In this document: positions 6,901-13,274 of the stretch, one piece after another | Numbering within the stretch: the stretch's first letter is position 1 | Layout: each line of letters opens with the position of its first letter | Source: Oscillospiraceae bacterium | GTDB lineage: Bacteria; Bacillota; Clostridia; Oscillospirales; Oscillospiraceae | Length of the DNA: 15,751 bases | Reading direction: 5' to 3' | NCBI GenBank assembly: GCA_020025395.1 | Contig: JAHHSE010000023.1 | Location: forward strand, 1-15,751 | The notes under the pieces: model-generated | Told to the model about the DNA's origin: nothing | What the model saw: the letters and a program-made list of their open reading frames with translations, nothing else | The model's database searches: none | Program-made: the position numbers and the translations under genes

Positions 6901-7862
6901 TTGCCCTGATAGGAGAAGGAGAGGCCCCGTCCGGGACAAACGCCGGTGAAGGCTTCGTCTTCCGCCAGCTTGATGTCCAGAAACTGGGGGGTGTCCCACA
7001 CCAGATTATCCCCCACCACAGTGGCGGAGCGGTGCATGATATAGAACACGGGATAGGCCTTCCACTGGGAATTGAAGTAAAACAGATTGGACTGCACCTG
7101 CTCACTGCTGCCCAGCTGCTGGCAGCGCTCCGGGGCCAGCGTCCCGTCTTTCTCCACATACACATTGAGGAAAGCGTCCACCCAGGCATCGGTGGAGGCG
7201 CTGCCGGAGGTGCTGTTCTGAATGGAGAAGAGAGGAATGTCAGTGTCCCCATCCAGCTGATAGGTACGGTCGCTGTTTTTCAGGTCCACATAGTAGGTAT
7301 AGCTGCTCTTGGCGGTGGGGGCGGCCTGTCCCGCTGTGCCCTTTGCCACCAGAAGACGGCCCTGATCGTCAAAGCCGGAGCTTTCTCTTCCCATTTTGTT
7401 GCCGTGCATGAGTCCCACATAGGAGGGGCAGGCGTCCACCACCATATGGATGGTGCCGTCCTGGGCCTGGAGAACGGCGGGGTCAATGAAGGAGGCGCTG
7501 TCCTGACCGGTTCTGGTATCCGCCATGTCGTCAAAATAGTTGACCACCTCCCAGTCCCAGGTGGCGCCGCCATCCCTGGAGAGGCTGGCTATGGTGTCCA
7601 GATTTTGGGGGGAGTCGGCGGAGGTGCGCCACCGGATATCGGAGACCGCCAGAACCCAGCCGTTGGTCAGGGTCAGGAGAGCGGGAATACGGAAGTTCTG
7701 ACTGCCGGTATCCCCCTTTACAAAGGGCTGGTTTCGGCTGGTGCCGGAGAGTCCTCCGGCGCGGTCGGCCGCGGCGGCCCCGGGGACCAGAGACAGCAGC
7801 ATACACGAGGTCAGCAGGCCTGCCGTCATGCGCTTTAAGCGGCTTTTGTAGTGACTGTTCAT
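3903..7862 (-). CDS. Secreted, S-layer-anchored exo-alpha-sialidase (GH33), multidomain
   Basis: A 1,319-residue surface enzyme that should release terminal sialic acids from host glycans. Order of parts: signal peptide (1-32, ending GAAAAD), sialidase domain (about 45-540), Big_2 domain (540-618), a beta-rich region with trefoil-like repeats (655-790), a helical segment (800-872), an InlB/Flg_new-type repeat (874-940, ending LTLYAKWT), a D/N/S linker, seven DG-centred repeats (969-1049), a beta domain, then three SLH domains (1155-1316). The catalytic set is complete by motif: R58 in FRIP, R77, D89, E369, R385, R453 and nucleophile Y488, with Asp boxes SRDGGATW (95), SDDQGRTW (343) and SSDGGVTW (396). 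Spacing E369-R385 equals that of clostridial NanI. Start: AGAAGGG sits 9 nt before ATG 7862 but only 0-1 nt before ATG 7871, so 7862 is preferred. No sialic acid uptake or catabolism genes are nearby. Confidence 0.93.
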   Translation of the reverse strand: MNSHYKSRLKRMTAGLLTSCMLLSLVPGAAAADRAGGLSGTSRNQPFVKGDTGSQNFRIPALLTLTNGWVLAVSDIRWRTSADSPQNLDTIASLSRDGGATWDWEVVNYFDDMADTRTGQDSASFIDPAVLQAQDGTIHMVVDACPSYVGLMHGNKMGRESSGFDDQGRLLVAKGTAGQAAPTAKSSYTYYVDLKNSDRTYQLDGDTDIPLFSIQNSTSGSASTDAWVDAFLNVYVEKDGTLAPERCQQLGSSEQVQSNLFYFNSQWKAYPVFYIMHRSATVVGDNLVWDTPQFLDIKLAEDEAFTGVCPGRGLSFSYQGKERLIFPLYDNQTGTELASVIYSDDQGRTWTRGEHTKAKDLNGVGKTSESQVVALPDGKLRMYSRNTINYISYADSSDGGVTWDICQKDEALYSKNPGNGCMVSFVNVEGTLVSPDNQLYENLILTSYPTTQRKVGTVRLGSVGEDGMVTWLNRADDIHLTQQQSFAYSCVSQLVEDGKGTDSFGVLYEHGPGDIYYEALTVTDLLGEGWYLVHDTSEIPSISLNTPFLDLQVGESASVTAAVTPAGTPVVWTSLHPDIASVDNGTVTAKQAGAATITATITTSNGIVRSADLSVAVQDPAGGTVVLPHIYEDRLETIDHPSTSTYDLAADAISPGVYAIFHGPSGRTLYHQSGTNLTDQVGGSVEQNRLTLDSGFPFSRQLWSLKGDSANGFTIQSMEADGRYLNLKKVSQPNSKVPVTDTPQTLTVTASSTPGSYTISGTENGQTLYLAHDDTQQHYVSANPVEFQLYRQIVTPAYNTYRTSVTGLNALISYVEALGPQEQARLQKELTAARELAADGVKEYQSREEAQTAQEAVRQVTQTLYQAWQNLPVSHTVTFVTGEGSPVPSQTVENGKTAVRPQDPTRNGYRFDGWFTDSACTQAYDFQLPVTGDLTLYAKWTYKDHNDNTDSDDSGNSNDSGKPSVAPHKNPDGSVTSTVTRPDGTRIETTKYPDGSKKVVETGKDGTITTATTAKDGTRTEITEKKDGSSQTSIQKPDGSSSSTMEENGKVTARVELSQKAVTQAEEKKQAARLPMPGLTVTGDRTQAPTVTVTLPKGKPVKVEIPVESVTSGTVAVLVHSDGTEEVLKTSLATEHGITVGLSDGATVKIVDNSKTFLDVPGSHWGVDAVDFAASRELFAGTGDTTFSPDVVMNRAMILTVLARMEGVDTSAGATWYEAGIRWAQEQNISDGSNLEGSLTREQLAAMLYRYAGSPAVTSSMSGFSDGDTVSSWASNAMTWAVETGLITGVGGNSLQPQGQASRAQVAAILMRFIENREG
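4716..4958 (-). repeat. Seven tandem ~11-residue DG repeats in the sialidase stalk
   Basis: Within the sialidase gene this stretch encodes NPDGSVTSTVT, RPDGTRIETT, KYPDGSKKVVET, GKDGTITTATT, AKDGTRTEITE, KKDGSSQTSIQ and KPDGSSSSTMEENG in succession. Each unit has a (P/K)DG turn followed by a Thr/Ser-rich strand, suggesting stacked beta hairpins. It lies between the InlB-type repeat and the SLH anchor, where it would act as a spacer holding the catalytic domain away from the cell wall. The role is inference. Confidence 0.75.
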
Positions 7863-7919
7863 GGTTTGCATCCCTTCTTTTTTTACAATATCAGGATAAT
7901 GCGAAATTTGATGCGGTTC

Positions 7920-7983
7920 GATGAGATTGTATCATACTGTATAAAATTTTCATATTGCTCTATTTCATAAAATAAATCTCATC
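7920..7983 (-). promoter_or_regulatory. Candidate sialidase promoter flanked by a 9-bp inverted repeat
   Basis: On the minus strand TGATACAAT (7934-7926) resembles an extended -10 and would start transcription about 57 nt before the ATG; no good -35 is seen. GATGAGATT (7920-7928) overlaps it and its inverted copy AATCTCATC lies at 7975-7983, centres 55 bp apart. The rest of the 7872-8044 gap is AT-rich with no ORF. The promoter call is weak; the repeat is plain in the sequence but could be chance. Confidence 0.3.
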
Positions 7984-8044
7984 AATTTGTATATATTGCC
8001 ATCATACGGAGAATTTTGGCCGGGATAATTGTGCATATATTAAA

Positions 8045-8079
8045 AATCCTTCCCTTTTTCAGGAAAAAAGGGAAGGATT
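8045..8079 (-). terminator. Intrinsic terminator of the chemotaxis receptor gene
   Basis: AATCCTTCCCTTTTT (8045-8059) and AAAAAGGGAAGGATT (8065-8079) form a perfect 15-bp stem with a 5-base loop. On the minus strand the stem runs into TTTTTA, giving a T-tract. It lies about 50 bp after the stop of the minus-strand gene at 8129. Confidence 0.82.
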
Positions 8080-8128
8080 GGGGGGAGCGGGGGCACAGAC
8101 ACAGCGGACATCCCCCCTGGAAGTCTCC

Positions 8129-9910
8129 TTAGTATTTTCCGAAGATGCTGGCGGGATTCTCCTCCTCGGACATGAACAGCTGCTCCGCAGAGCGGATTCC
8201 CGGGGCGGGAAGGGTGGGAACCATATCGGAGCGGAGACGGAAGCGGGAGACCACACTCTTCACCAGGCTGGCCTGGGAGGACAGTTCCTCGCTGGCGGCG
8301 GCGGATTCCTCACTGGTGGCGGAGTTGGTCTGGACCACGGCGGAGATCTGCTCGATCCCCTCGGTCACCTGGACGATGGAGGAGGCATCCGCCTTGATGG
8401 CCTCGGCGATGGAGATGATCTCCTCCACGGAGGAGGTGGTTGCGTCGATGGTCTCTCCCAGGGAGCCGGACACACGGTGAACGATCTCGTCCCCGTTTCT
8501 GACCGAGAGGATGGAGTTGGAAATCAGCTCCTTGGTGGCCTTGGCGGCCTCATCGGACTTGGCGGCCAGATTGCGGACCTCATCCGCCACCACGGCAAAG
8601 CCCTTTCCGGCGCTGCCGGCCCGGGCGGCTTCCACGGCGGCGTTCAGAGCCAGAATATTGGTCTGGAAGGCAATCTGCTCGATGGTGCCGATGATCTTCT
8701 CAATCTCCTGGGAGGACTGGGAGATCTGCTGCATGGCCTCCACCATGGCCTCAATGTCCTTGGCGCTCTCGTGGACAAGCTCCCCCGCGACCTTGGAGCG
8801 CTCCATGGCTATGGCGGCGTGCTTTGCGTTGTTTTGGGAGCTGGCGGAAATTTCGTTGATGGTGGCGGAGAGCTGCTCCACGGCGCTGGCCTGTTCGGTG
8901 GCGCCCTGGGCCAGGGCCTGGGCGGTGGTAGAGACCTGGTCGGCCCCGGCGGAGACCTGCTCCGCGCCGCTGTTAATCTGAGCAATGGCATTGCTCAGGT
9001 CATAATTAATCTTGCGGATGGACCGAAGCACAGGCTCCAGCTCACCCACATAGGAGTCCGGGGTGGAGGATTGAATGTCAAAGTTCCCCTCCGCCATCTC
9101 TATGAGCAGCTCGCATTGATCTGCGATCACGCTTTTCAGGGCCTTCTGGCTCTCTCGCAAGGCGGTGCAGGTCTCTCCAAACTCATCCCGGCTCTCGTAG
9201 TTGAGTGCTGCGTCAAAGTCTCCTTCCGAGAGGGCCTTGGAGGCGTTGCGGATCTGGGTCAGAGGCGTCAGAATGGCGTGGAGGAGCCTTCGGGTGGTAA
9301 TCACGGCGAAGAGAGCGCCGGCGATGACAAGGGCCGACTGGATACCCAGAAGGAGAAGATACATCCGCTCCGCCTTTTCCACGCGGGCGGCGGTCAGCTC
9401 ATGCTGGGCGGCGGTTACCTCACGGAGCAGGGAGGCCTCCTCGGTCAGCAGGGGCAGGAATTGGTTCTGCATCACCATATAGGCCCTTTCATTGCCCAGA
9501 TTGCCATTTTCTCTGATATGTTTATGGAACTGATTGCGGACTTCCTCCTGCTTGCGGATACATTCATCCACCTTGTTCAGCAGGGCGGGGTCCACCCCGG
9601 TCTCCCTCCGATATTCCTCGAGCAGCACCTCGTTTTTTTCAATCTCCTGATTGGCGCTGTTCAGATAGCTGTCAACCTGTTGGGGGTTCTGATCCACCAG
9701 AGCAAGCAGAAGGAGGTTTGCCTCGCTCTGGAGGTTGCGGCGCATCTCCCACATCCGCTCCGTATTGGGCATCGTCCGATCCACGAAGATTCCGATGTGT
9801 TTGTGCAGCTCTCTCATACCCAATCCGCCCGCAATCGCGATGATCAGGCTCATCAGGATGACGACGCCCAGGCTGAAAACCAGTTTCTTCTTTACTTTCA
9901 TATTTTTCAT
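8129..9910 (-). CDS. Methyl-accepting chemotaxis protein (4HB-type sensor, HAMP, MCP signalling domain)
   Basis: A 593-residue transmembrane receptor that would control CheA and so flagellar rotation. It has a first membrane helix (about 10-31), an extracytoplasmic four-helix-bundle region (32-184) with no PAS or Cache fold, a second membrane helix (185-205), HAMP (206-260) with a further HAMP-like helix pair to about 310, and a long cytoplasmic coiled coil. The kinase-contacting hairpin tip is classic: IEQIAFQTNILALNAAVEAA (410-429), then GKGFAVVADEVRNLA (435-449). There is no C-terminal NWETF-type pentapeptide for CheR binding. The start at 9910 is supported by GAGAGGAG 9 nt upstream; a nearby ATG further up closes at once. 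The gene stands alone, diverging from the two-component pair and ending at the hairpin at 8045-8079. No che or flagellar genes are in the window. Ligand unknown. Confidence 0.95.
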   Translation of the reverse strand: MKNMKVKKKLVFSLGVVILMSLIIAIAGGLGMRELHKHIGIFVDRTMPNTERMWEMRRNLQSEANLLLLALVDQNPQQVDSYLNSANQEIEKNEVLLEEYRRETGVDPALLNKVDECIRKQEEVRNQFHKHIRENGNLGNERAYMVMQNQFLPLLTEEASLLREVTAAQHELTAARVEKAERMYLLLLGIQSALVIAGALFAVITTRRLLHAILTPLTQIRNASKALSEGDFDAALNYESRDEFGETCTALRESQKALKSVIADQCELLIEMAEGNFDIQSSTPDSYVGELEPVLRSIRKINYDLSNAIAQINSGAEQVSAGADQVSTTAQALAQGATEQASAVEQLSATINEISASSQNNAKHAAIAMERSKVAGELVHESAKDIEAMVEAMQQISQSSQEIEKIIGTIEQIAFQTNILALNAAVEAARAGSAGKGFAVVADEVRNLAAKSDEAAKATKELISNSILSVRNGDEIVHRVSGSLGETIDATTSSVEEIISIAEAIKADASSIVQVTEGIEQISAVVQTNSATSEESAAASEELSSQASLVKSVVSRFRLRSDMVPTLPAPGIRSAEQLFMSEEENPASIFGKY

Positions 9911-10100
9911 TCCATTACGCTCCTCTCGTATGATGCGCTCAGACCAACACGGAGTCTTCCTGACAGGGACAGAGCAGAAGTCCTCCGGGAAAGTCTGCGC
10001 GGAAGAAACAGACCAAACCCATGATTCCTACCCTTAAACAGGCATATTTCATCTCCATAGTAATAGAAACGGAACCCCTTGACAATGGATATGGGACAAG
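9911..10100. other. Intergenic half next to the chemotaxis gene, no clear feature
   Basis: Part of the 305-bp divergent gap between the chemotaxis receptor and the response regulator. I looked for a sigma-D (TAAA-N15-GCCGATAT) promoter for the receptor gene and found none convincing. TTGACA occurs on the plus strand at 10079-10084 but no -10 lies at a good distance (CATTAT follows after 20 bp). No ORF of note. Confidence 0.4.
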
Positions 10101-10155
10101 AAGACATTATTCGGGAGAAAAAGACATTGTTTTTCTTAAATTTGAGAGGTAGAAT
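10101..10155 (+). promoter_or_regulatory. Probable LytTR-binding direct repeats and promoter of the two-component operon
   Basis: AAGACATT occurs at 10101-10108 and again at 10121-10128, exactly 20 bp start to start, about two helical turns. LytTR regulators such as AgrA bind two short direct repeats spaced about this far, just upstream of or overlapping a poor -35. Here the second repeat overlaps TTGTTT (10127-10132), which is followed after 17 bp by TAGAAT (10150-10155), a 5/6 match to the -10. The product would start near 10162, some 54 nt before the regulator start. Repeats are seen; the binding protein is inferred from the gene downstream. Confidence 0.5.
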
Positions 10156-10215
10156 ATCATTGAATCGTTATGACCATATGCTGTTTTTCAGGCAGCTGAG
10201 AAGGAGGACCTGGTT

Positions 10216-10935
10216 GTGGAAATTGCCATTGTCGATGATATGGAGCTGGAGCGGCTCCATATGGAGCGCCTGGTGCGCAGCTGGGGACAGGCGGAGGGGG
10301 AGGAGGTCGGGATCACCCTGTTTGACAGCGGGGAGGCCTTTTTGGAGGAATCCCGTCCGAGCCGTTTTTCCATTGTGCTTCTGGACCTTTTTATGAAAGG
10401 GATCAACGGAATGGAGACGGCAAGGGAGCTGCGCCGCAGAGGGTATTCCGGTCAGCTCGTCTTTGTCACCGGCAGCGACGCCTATGCCATCCGGGGGTAT
10501 GAGGTGGACGCCGCCAACTATCTGCTCAAGCCGGTGAACGCCGCCTCCCTGGAACAGGCCCTCCGGCACTGCCTCACCCGGCTGGGAAAGGACCGGGCCG
10601 CCATTACCGTGACCTCCAACCGCTCCGCCATCTCCATCCCGCTCCAAAAAATCCTCTGGATCGAATCCCAGCGGAATGCCCTGATCTTCCACACCGACGG
10701 GGGCGCCATCAAGTCCTACATGACCATAGAAAGTCTTTCCAGGATGCTGGAGGGATACGGGCAGTTTCTGTGCTGCTGCAAGGGAATCCTGGTCAATATG
10801 GACCGGATTGCCTCGGTGGGAGAGGAGGATTTCGTGATGGACAGCAATGAGCATGTGCCGATTCGCAAGCGGGGGGCGGGCCAGATCAAACGGGACTATC
10901 TGCACTATCTGTTTTCCCAGGGACAGAGCGGATAA
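10216..10935 (+). CDS. LytTR-family response regulator
   Basis: A 239-residue regulator with an N-terminal receiver domain (1-120) and a C-terminal LytTR DNA-binding domain (about 128-235), the AgrA/ComE/VirR layout. Receiver residues are complete: acidic D7 and D8, phosphoacceptor D57 in VLLDLFM, T85 in FVTGS, K105 in YLLKP. The LytTR part shows the strands ILWIESQRNALIFHTDG (146-162), the FLCCCKGILVNMDRI segment (184-198) and a basic end. Such regulators contact direct repeats in DNA with a beta-rich fold rather than a helix-turn-helix. The start is GTG 10216, with AAGGAGG 8 nt before it. The kinase gene follows 58 bp later on the same strand and is the likely partner. Target genes are unknown; its own promoter region carries suitable repeats. 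Confidence 0.95.
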   Translation: MEIAIVDDMELERLHMERLVRSWGQAEGEEVGITLFDSGEAFLEESRPSRFSIVLLDLFMKGINGMETARELRRRGYSGQLVFVTGSDAYAIRGYEVDAANYLLKPVNAASLEQALRHCLTRLGKDRAAITVTSNRSAISIPLQKILWIESQRNALIFHTDGGAIKSYMTIESLSRMLEGYGQFLCCCKGILVNMDRIASVGEEDFVMDSNEHVPIRKRGAGQIKRDYLHYLFSQGQSG

Positions 10936-10962
10936 GCGGGCCTTGCCCCGGTGCTGCGGCCG

Positions 10963-10976
10963 GGAAGAATTCTTCC
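10963..10976. repeat. 14-bp palindrome between regulator and kinase genes
   Basis: GGAAGAATTCTTCC is its own reverse complement and lies 18 bp before the kinase ATG. CCCGG/CCGGG (10947-10951 and 10960-10964) just upstream can form a second small stem. It could tune kinase translation or be chance; no T-run follows, so it is not a terminator. Confidence 0.4.
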
Positions 10977-10993
10977 GATAAGAAGGTGTGGCT

Positions 10994-12958
10994 ATGAGAG
11001 ACAGAGGGGATCAGAGCCTGAAGCGCCGTCAGCTGAATCAAGGGGTTACCATGCTCCTGACCGCTGTTTTGGCACTGATTTTATGCGTCTGCCTCTATAC
11101 AAAAGACAATCAGTATGCCGATTCCTGTCAGCAGCCCTCCAACGGGGTGCTGGATCTGCGGGAGGCGGATCTGGAAAATCAGAACAGCCGTCCGTACCAC
11201 CTCTATCAGGACTGGGAGTTCTACCCGGAGGTGCTTTTAATGCCGGAGGATGATTTTTCCCTCTATCCCCACAGTCTGCGCTCCCTGCAGGAGATCCCGG
11301 GAGACCCCTGGGAGGGACAGGGGACCTATCGTCTGACCCTCCTTCTCCCGGATACCCCCATGTCCTATGCCCTCAAGCTTCCCACCCCCTTTTCTGATTA
11401 CCGGCTCTATGTGGACCAGGCGCTGACTTTAACCATCGGAAAGCTGGGAGCGGAGGGGGGAGGGCAGGATCTGTTTAAGGGGCAGGTACTCACGTTTCGG
11501 GCCTCCGGGGAGGTGCGGCTTGTCCTCCACTATTCCGATCAGAGCGGAATCCACCATGGGCTTAACGGACTTAGCGCCCCTCCCATTCTGGGACGGCCCC
11601 TCCGAATCTATTCTATCGTGGAGTACCATTCGTCCTTCCTGGTGATCTCCATGGTGCTGATTCTGCTGACCCTGCTCCTCTCCATCAGCCTGTTTTTTCG
11701 GTCCAAACAGGCCAGCAATCTGGCCATGATTTTTCTCTGCCTCTGCGCCGCCATATATCTCTCCTATCCCATGGTGAGAAGTGAGGTCCTGATCCCCATC
11801 TATCCCTGGCACCGAATGAGCATCCTCTTTTATTTCGGCTTTCACGCCGCCACCCACTGGACCTACTCCCATCACTTTGGCTGGAAGGATGCCGCCGCCC
11901 GCTTCATCGACTGGTACTCCGTCGCAGCCCTCTCAATCTGCGCGGGTATTTTGTTCTTTTCGGTCTTTCTCCCCAGAGAACAGGGCGGACAGCTGTTTTA
12001 CGGCGGGATTCGGATGCTTGAATGGGGATCTGTTTTCTGCGGAGTCCTCCTCTCTCTGCGGATGGTGGTTGCCGGGGCGCCCAATCGGCTGATGGGGGCG
12101 GCCTCGGTCACCCTCTGGCTCTTTCTGCTGATGGACCTGATTCTTCCGAGCTTTTCCCCGGTGATCTCCGTCCGGCTTCCCATAATGGGGGTGATCTGCT
12201 TTATGGATATCACCATTTTGGTGGAGTATGCGGATGTGGCCTCCGCCCATCAGTTCCGCATCCTGTATACCCAGAGGATGGCCCACGCGGAACAGCTCCT
12301 GAAGCTGGAGGAGCGGCATTACGCGCAGCTTTCCGATCAGGTGGAGGACGCCAGACGGGTGCGCCATGATCTTCGGCAGCATCTGCGGGTGATCCGCTCC
12401 CTGCTGGAGCGGGGGGACGCGGAGGAGATCTCGAACTATCTGGAACAGTATTTGGAAACGGTCCAGCCTCTGCTGACCAAGCCCATGTCCTTCTATCAGG
12501 TTCCCGTGGTGGATGCCCTGATCGCCTATTACTGGGAAGCCGCCCAAAAGCGCGGGGTAGACTTTCAGGTCCATGGACAGCTCCGGTCCCTGCCCCAGGA
12601 GGTCTATGTGGATTTCTGCTCCATTTTGGGCAACCTGCTGGAAAATGCCCTGGAGGCCATGGACAGGCAGGAGCCGGACCGGCCCAAATGGATCCAGGTC
12701 CGCTGTGAGATCCTTCAGAAAAAGGTGATGCTGGAGGTGGTAAACGCCAACTCCGTGCCCGTTCGCCAGGAGGAGGAGCGCTTCCAAAGCGCAAAGCGGG
12801 ATGCCCTTGGCACGGGGACCCTCTCCATCTCCATCATCGCCCGGCAGTACGGAGGGCTTTCCTCCTTCACCCAGGAGGGGGACCACTTTACCGCCCGGGT
12901 CCTGCTCCCCCTGTCCGGCCTTCACAACAGGGAGGACAGACGCTCCGGCCCCGGGTGA
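10994..12958 (+). CDS. Membrane sensor histidine kinase, 7TMR-DISM type with GHKL ATPase domain
   Basis: A 654-residue kinase and probable partner of the LytTR regulator upstream. It has an N-terminal membrane anchor (about 18-36), an extracytoplasmic beta-sandwich (about 50-205) like 7TMR-DISMED2 (TYRLTLLLP, then SDYRLYVDQ), seven membrane helices (about 212-414), a linking coiled coil (423-455), and a cytoplasmic kinase core. The phosphoacceptor is H458 in RRVRHDLRQHLRVIRSLL, an HPK10/AgrC-like H-box; N551 lies in the N-box LGNLLENALEA; the ATP lid has GTGTLSI (606-612). DISMED2 domains are thought to bind carbohydrates; the actual ligand is unknown. Start: AGAAGG sits 7 nt before ATG 10994 but 1 nt before the in-frame GTG 10988, so 10994 is chosen. 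No peptide-pheromone or export gene of the agr kind is nearby. A terminator hairpin overlaps the stop. Confidence 0.93.
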   Translation: MRDRGDQSLKRRQLNQGVTMLLTAVLALILCVCLYTKDNQYADSCQQPSNGVLDLREADLENQNSRPYHLYQDWEFYPEVLLMPEDDFSLYPHSLRSLQEIPGDPWEGQGTYRLTLLLPDTPMSYALKLPTPFSDYRLYVDQALTLTIGKLGAEGGGQDLFKGQVLTFRASGEVRLVLHYSDQSGIHHGLNGLSAPPILGRPLRIYSIVEYHSSFLVISMVLILLTLLLSISLFFRSKQASNLAMIFLCLCAAIYLSYPMVRSEVLIPIYPWHRMSILFYFGFHAATHWTYSHHFGWKDAAARFIDWYSVAALSICAGILFFSVFLPREQGGQLFYGGIRMLEWGSVFCGVLLSLRMVVAGAPNRLMGAASVTLWLFLLMDLILPSFSPVISVRLPIMGVICFMDITILVEYADVASAHQFRILYTQRMAHAEQLLKLEERHYAQLSDQVEDARRVRHDLRQHLRVIRSLLERGDAEEISNYLEQYLETVQPLLTKPMSFYQVPVVDALIAYYWEAAQKRGVDFQVHGQLRSLPQEVYVDFCSILGNLLENALEAMDRQEPDRPKWIQVRCEILQKKVMLEVVNANSVPVRQEEERFQSAKRDALGTGTLSISIIARQYGGLSSFTQEGDHFTARVLLPLSGLHNREDRRSGPG

Positions 12959-12981
12959 GGCGGGGGAACCTCCCGGTTTTT
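12951..12981 (+). terminator. Intrinsic terminator of the two-component operon
   Basis: CCGG-(GT bulge)-GAGG (12951-12960) pairs with CCTCCCGG (12969-12976) around an 8-base loop, followed by TTTTT (12977-12981). The stem overlaps the kinase stop codon (12956-12958). Eight base pairs with a bulge make it plausible but not strong. Confidence 0.55.
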
Positions 12982-13052
12982 CCGGCAAAAAACGGCATTA
13001 TTTGGCAAGAGCGCCGGAAACAAAGCGGATATTTCCGTGTTATTTATGAGAA

Positions 13053-13080
13053 TTGTCAATTTTCTTTTTCCGGGTAAAGT
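13053..13080 (+). promoter_or_regulatory. Candidate promoter of the aromatic amino acid operon
   Basis: TTGTCA (13053-13058, 5/6 match) and TAAAGT (13075-13080, 4/6 match) are 16 bp apart. Transcription would begin near 13087, about 37 nt before the leader ORF and 235 nt before aroF, giving an untranslated leader of the size usual for attenuators. Between the kinase terminator and this point (12982-13052) I see only a long-loop inverted repeat (TTTCCGGC 12979-12986 / GCCGGAAA 13013-13020). Confidence 0.45.
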
Positions 13081-13123
13081 GATATTCTAAAGCTATCAAA
13101 GATACCTGAAAGGGACTTTCGTC

Positions 13124-13222
13124 ATGATTCATCTCATCCGTTTTTCTGCATACCGCTTTTATGGCTTTACCTATTTTGAGGGTAAGGCTTATTTCGGTTT
13201 GGCTGGAACGGTATGTGCTTGA
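13124..13222 (+). CDS. Phe/Tyr-rich leader peptide of the aroF operon attenuator (unannotated small ORF)
   Basis: A 32-codon ORF, ATG 13124 to TGA 13220-13222, with AAAGGG (13109-13114) 9 nt before the start. Its middle reads RFSAYRFYGFTYFEG and then KAYFGLAG: 5 Phe (codons at 13142, 13157, 13166, 13175, 13193) and 4 Tyr (13151, 13160, 13172, 13190), no Trp. Nine aromatic residues in 32, between a promoter-like sequence and an intrinsic terminator in front of aroF and tyrA, is what a pheL/tyr-type leader peptide looks like. Such peptides act as sensors: ribosomes stall at the Phe/Tyr codons when the charged tRNAs are scarce, which changes RNA folding. The peptide itself need have no function. 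The composition is seen; the role is inferred by analogy with enterobacterial attenuators. Confidence 0.75.
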   Translation: MIHLIRFSAYRFYGFTYFEGKAYFGLAGTVCA

Positions 13223-13274
13223 TTCTGACGAGGTCAAAAGAGGTTGCCGCACATCTGGACCCACAGCCTAACCG
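13164..13274 (+). promoter_or_regulatory. Antiterminator and alternative stems of the aroF leader
   Basis: CGGTTTGGCTG (13195-13205), at the end of the leader ORF, can pair with CAGCCTAACCG (13264-13274) at 10 of 11 positions, with a single T-T mismatch. That partner is the left arm and loop of the terminator at 13258-13289, so the two folds exclude each other. Earlier stems inside the ORF are GCTTTACC/GGTAAGGC (13164-13171 with 13181-13188, one G-U pair) and a long-range CATACCG/CGGTATG (13149-13155 with 13209-13215). These give the set of competing stems expected of a leader-peptide attenuator. All pairings were found by eye, without energy calculation. Confidence 0.65.

Noticed and set aside
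3882..7838. A 1,318-codon open frame on the plus strand, antisense to the sialidase gene.
   Set aside because: It is a low-complexity Gly/His/Leu-rich translation with no domain, no good start context and almost the same limits as the sialidase gene. It arises from the GC-rich codon use on the other strand.
8078..10024. A 648-codon plus-strand frame covering the chemotaxis receptor gene.
   Set aside because: Same kind of antisense shadow: Gly/Leu/His-rich, no recognisable domain, whereas the minus strand encodes an unmistakable chemoreceptor.
10079..10110. TTGACA (10079-10084) as the -35 of the regulator promoter.
   Set aside because: The best -10 (CATTAT, 10105-10110) is 20 bp away, too far. 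TTGTTT/TAGAAT at 10127-10155 has the right spacing and fits activation from the direct repeats.
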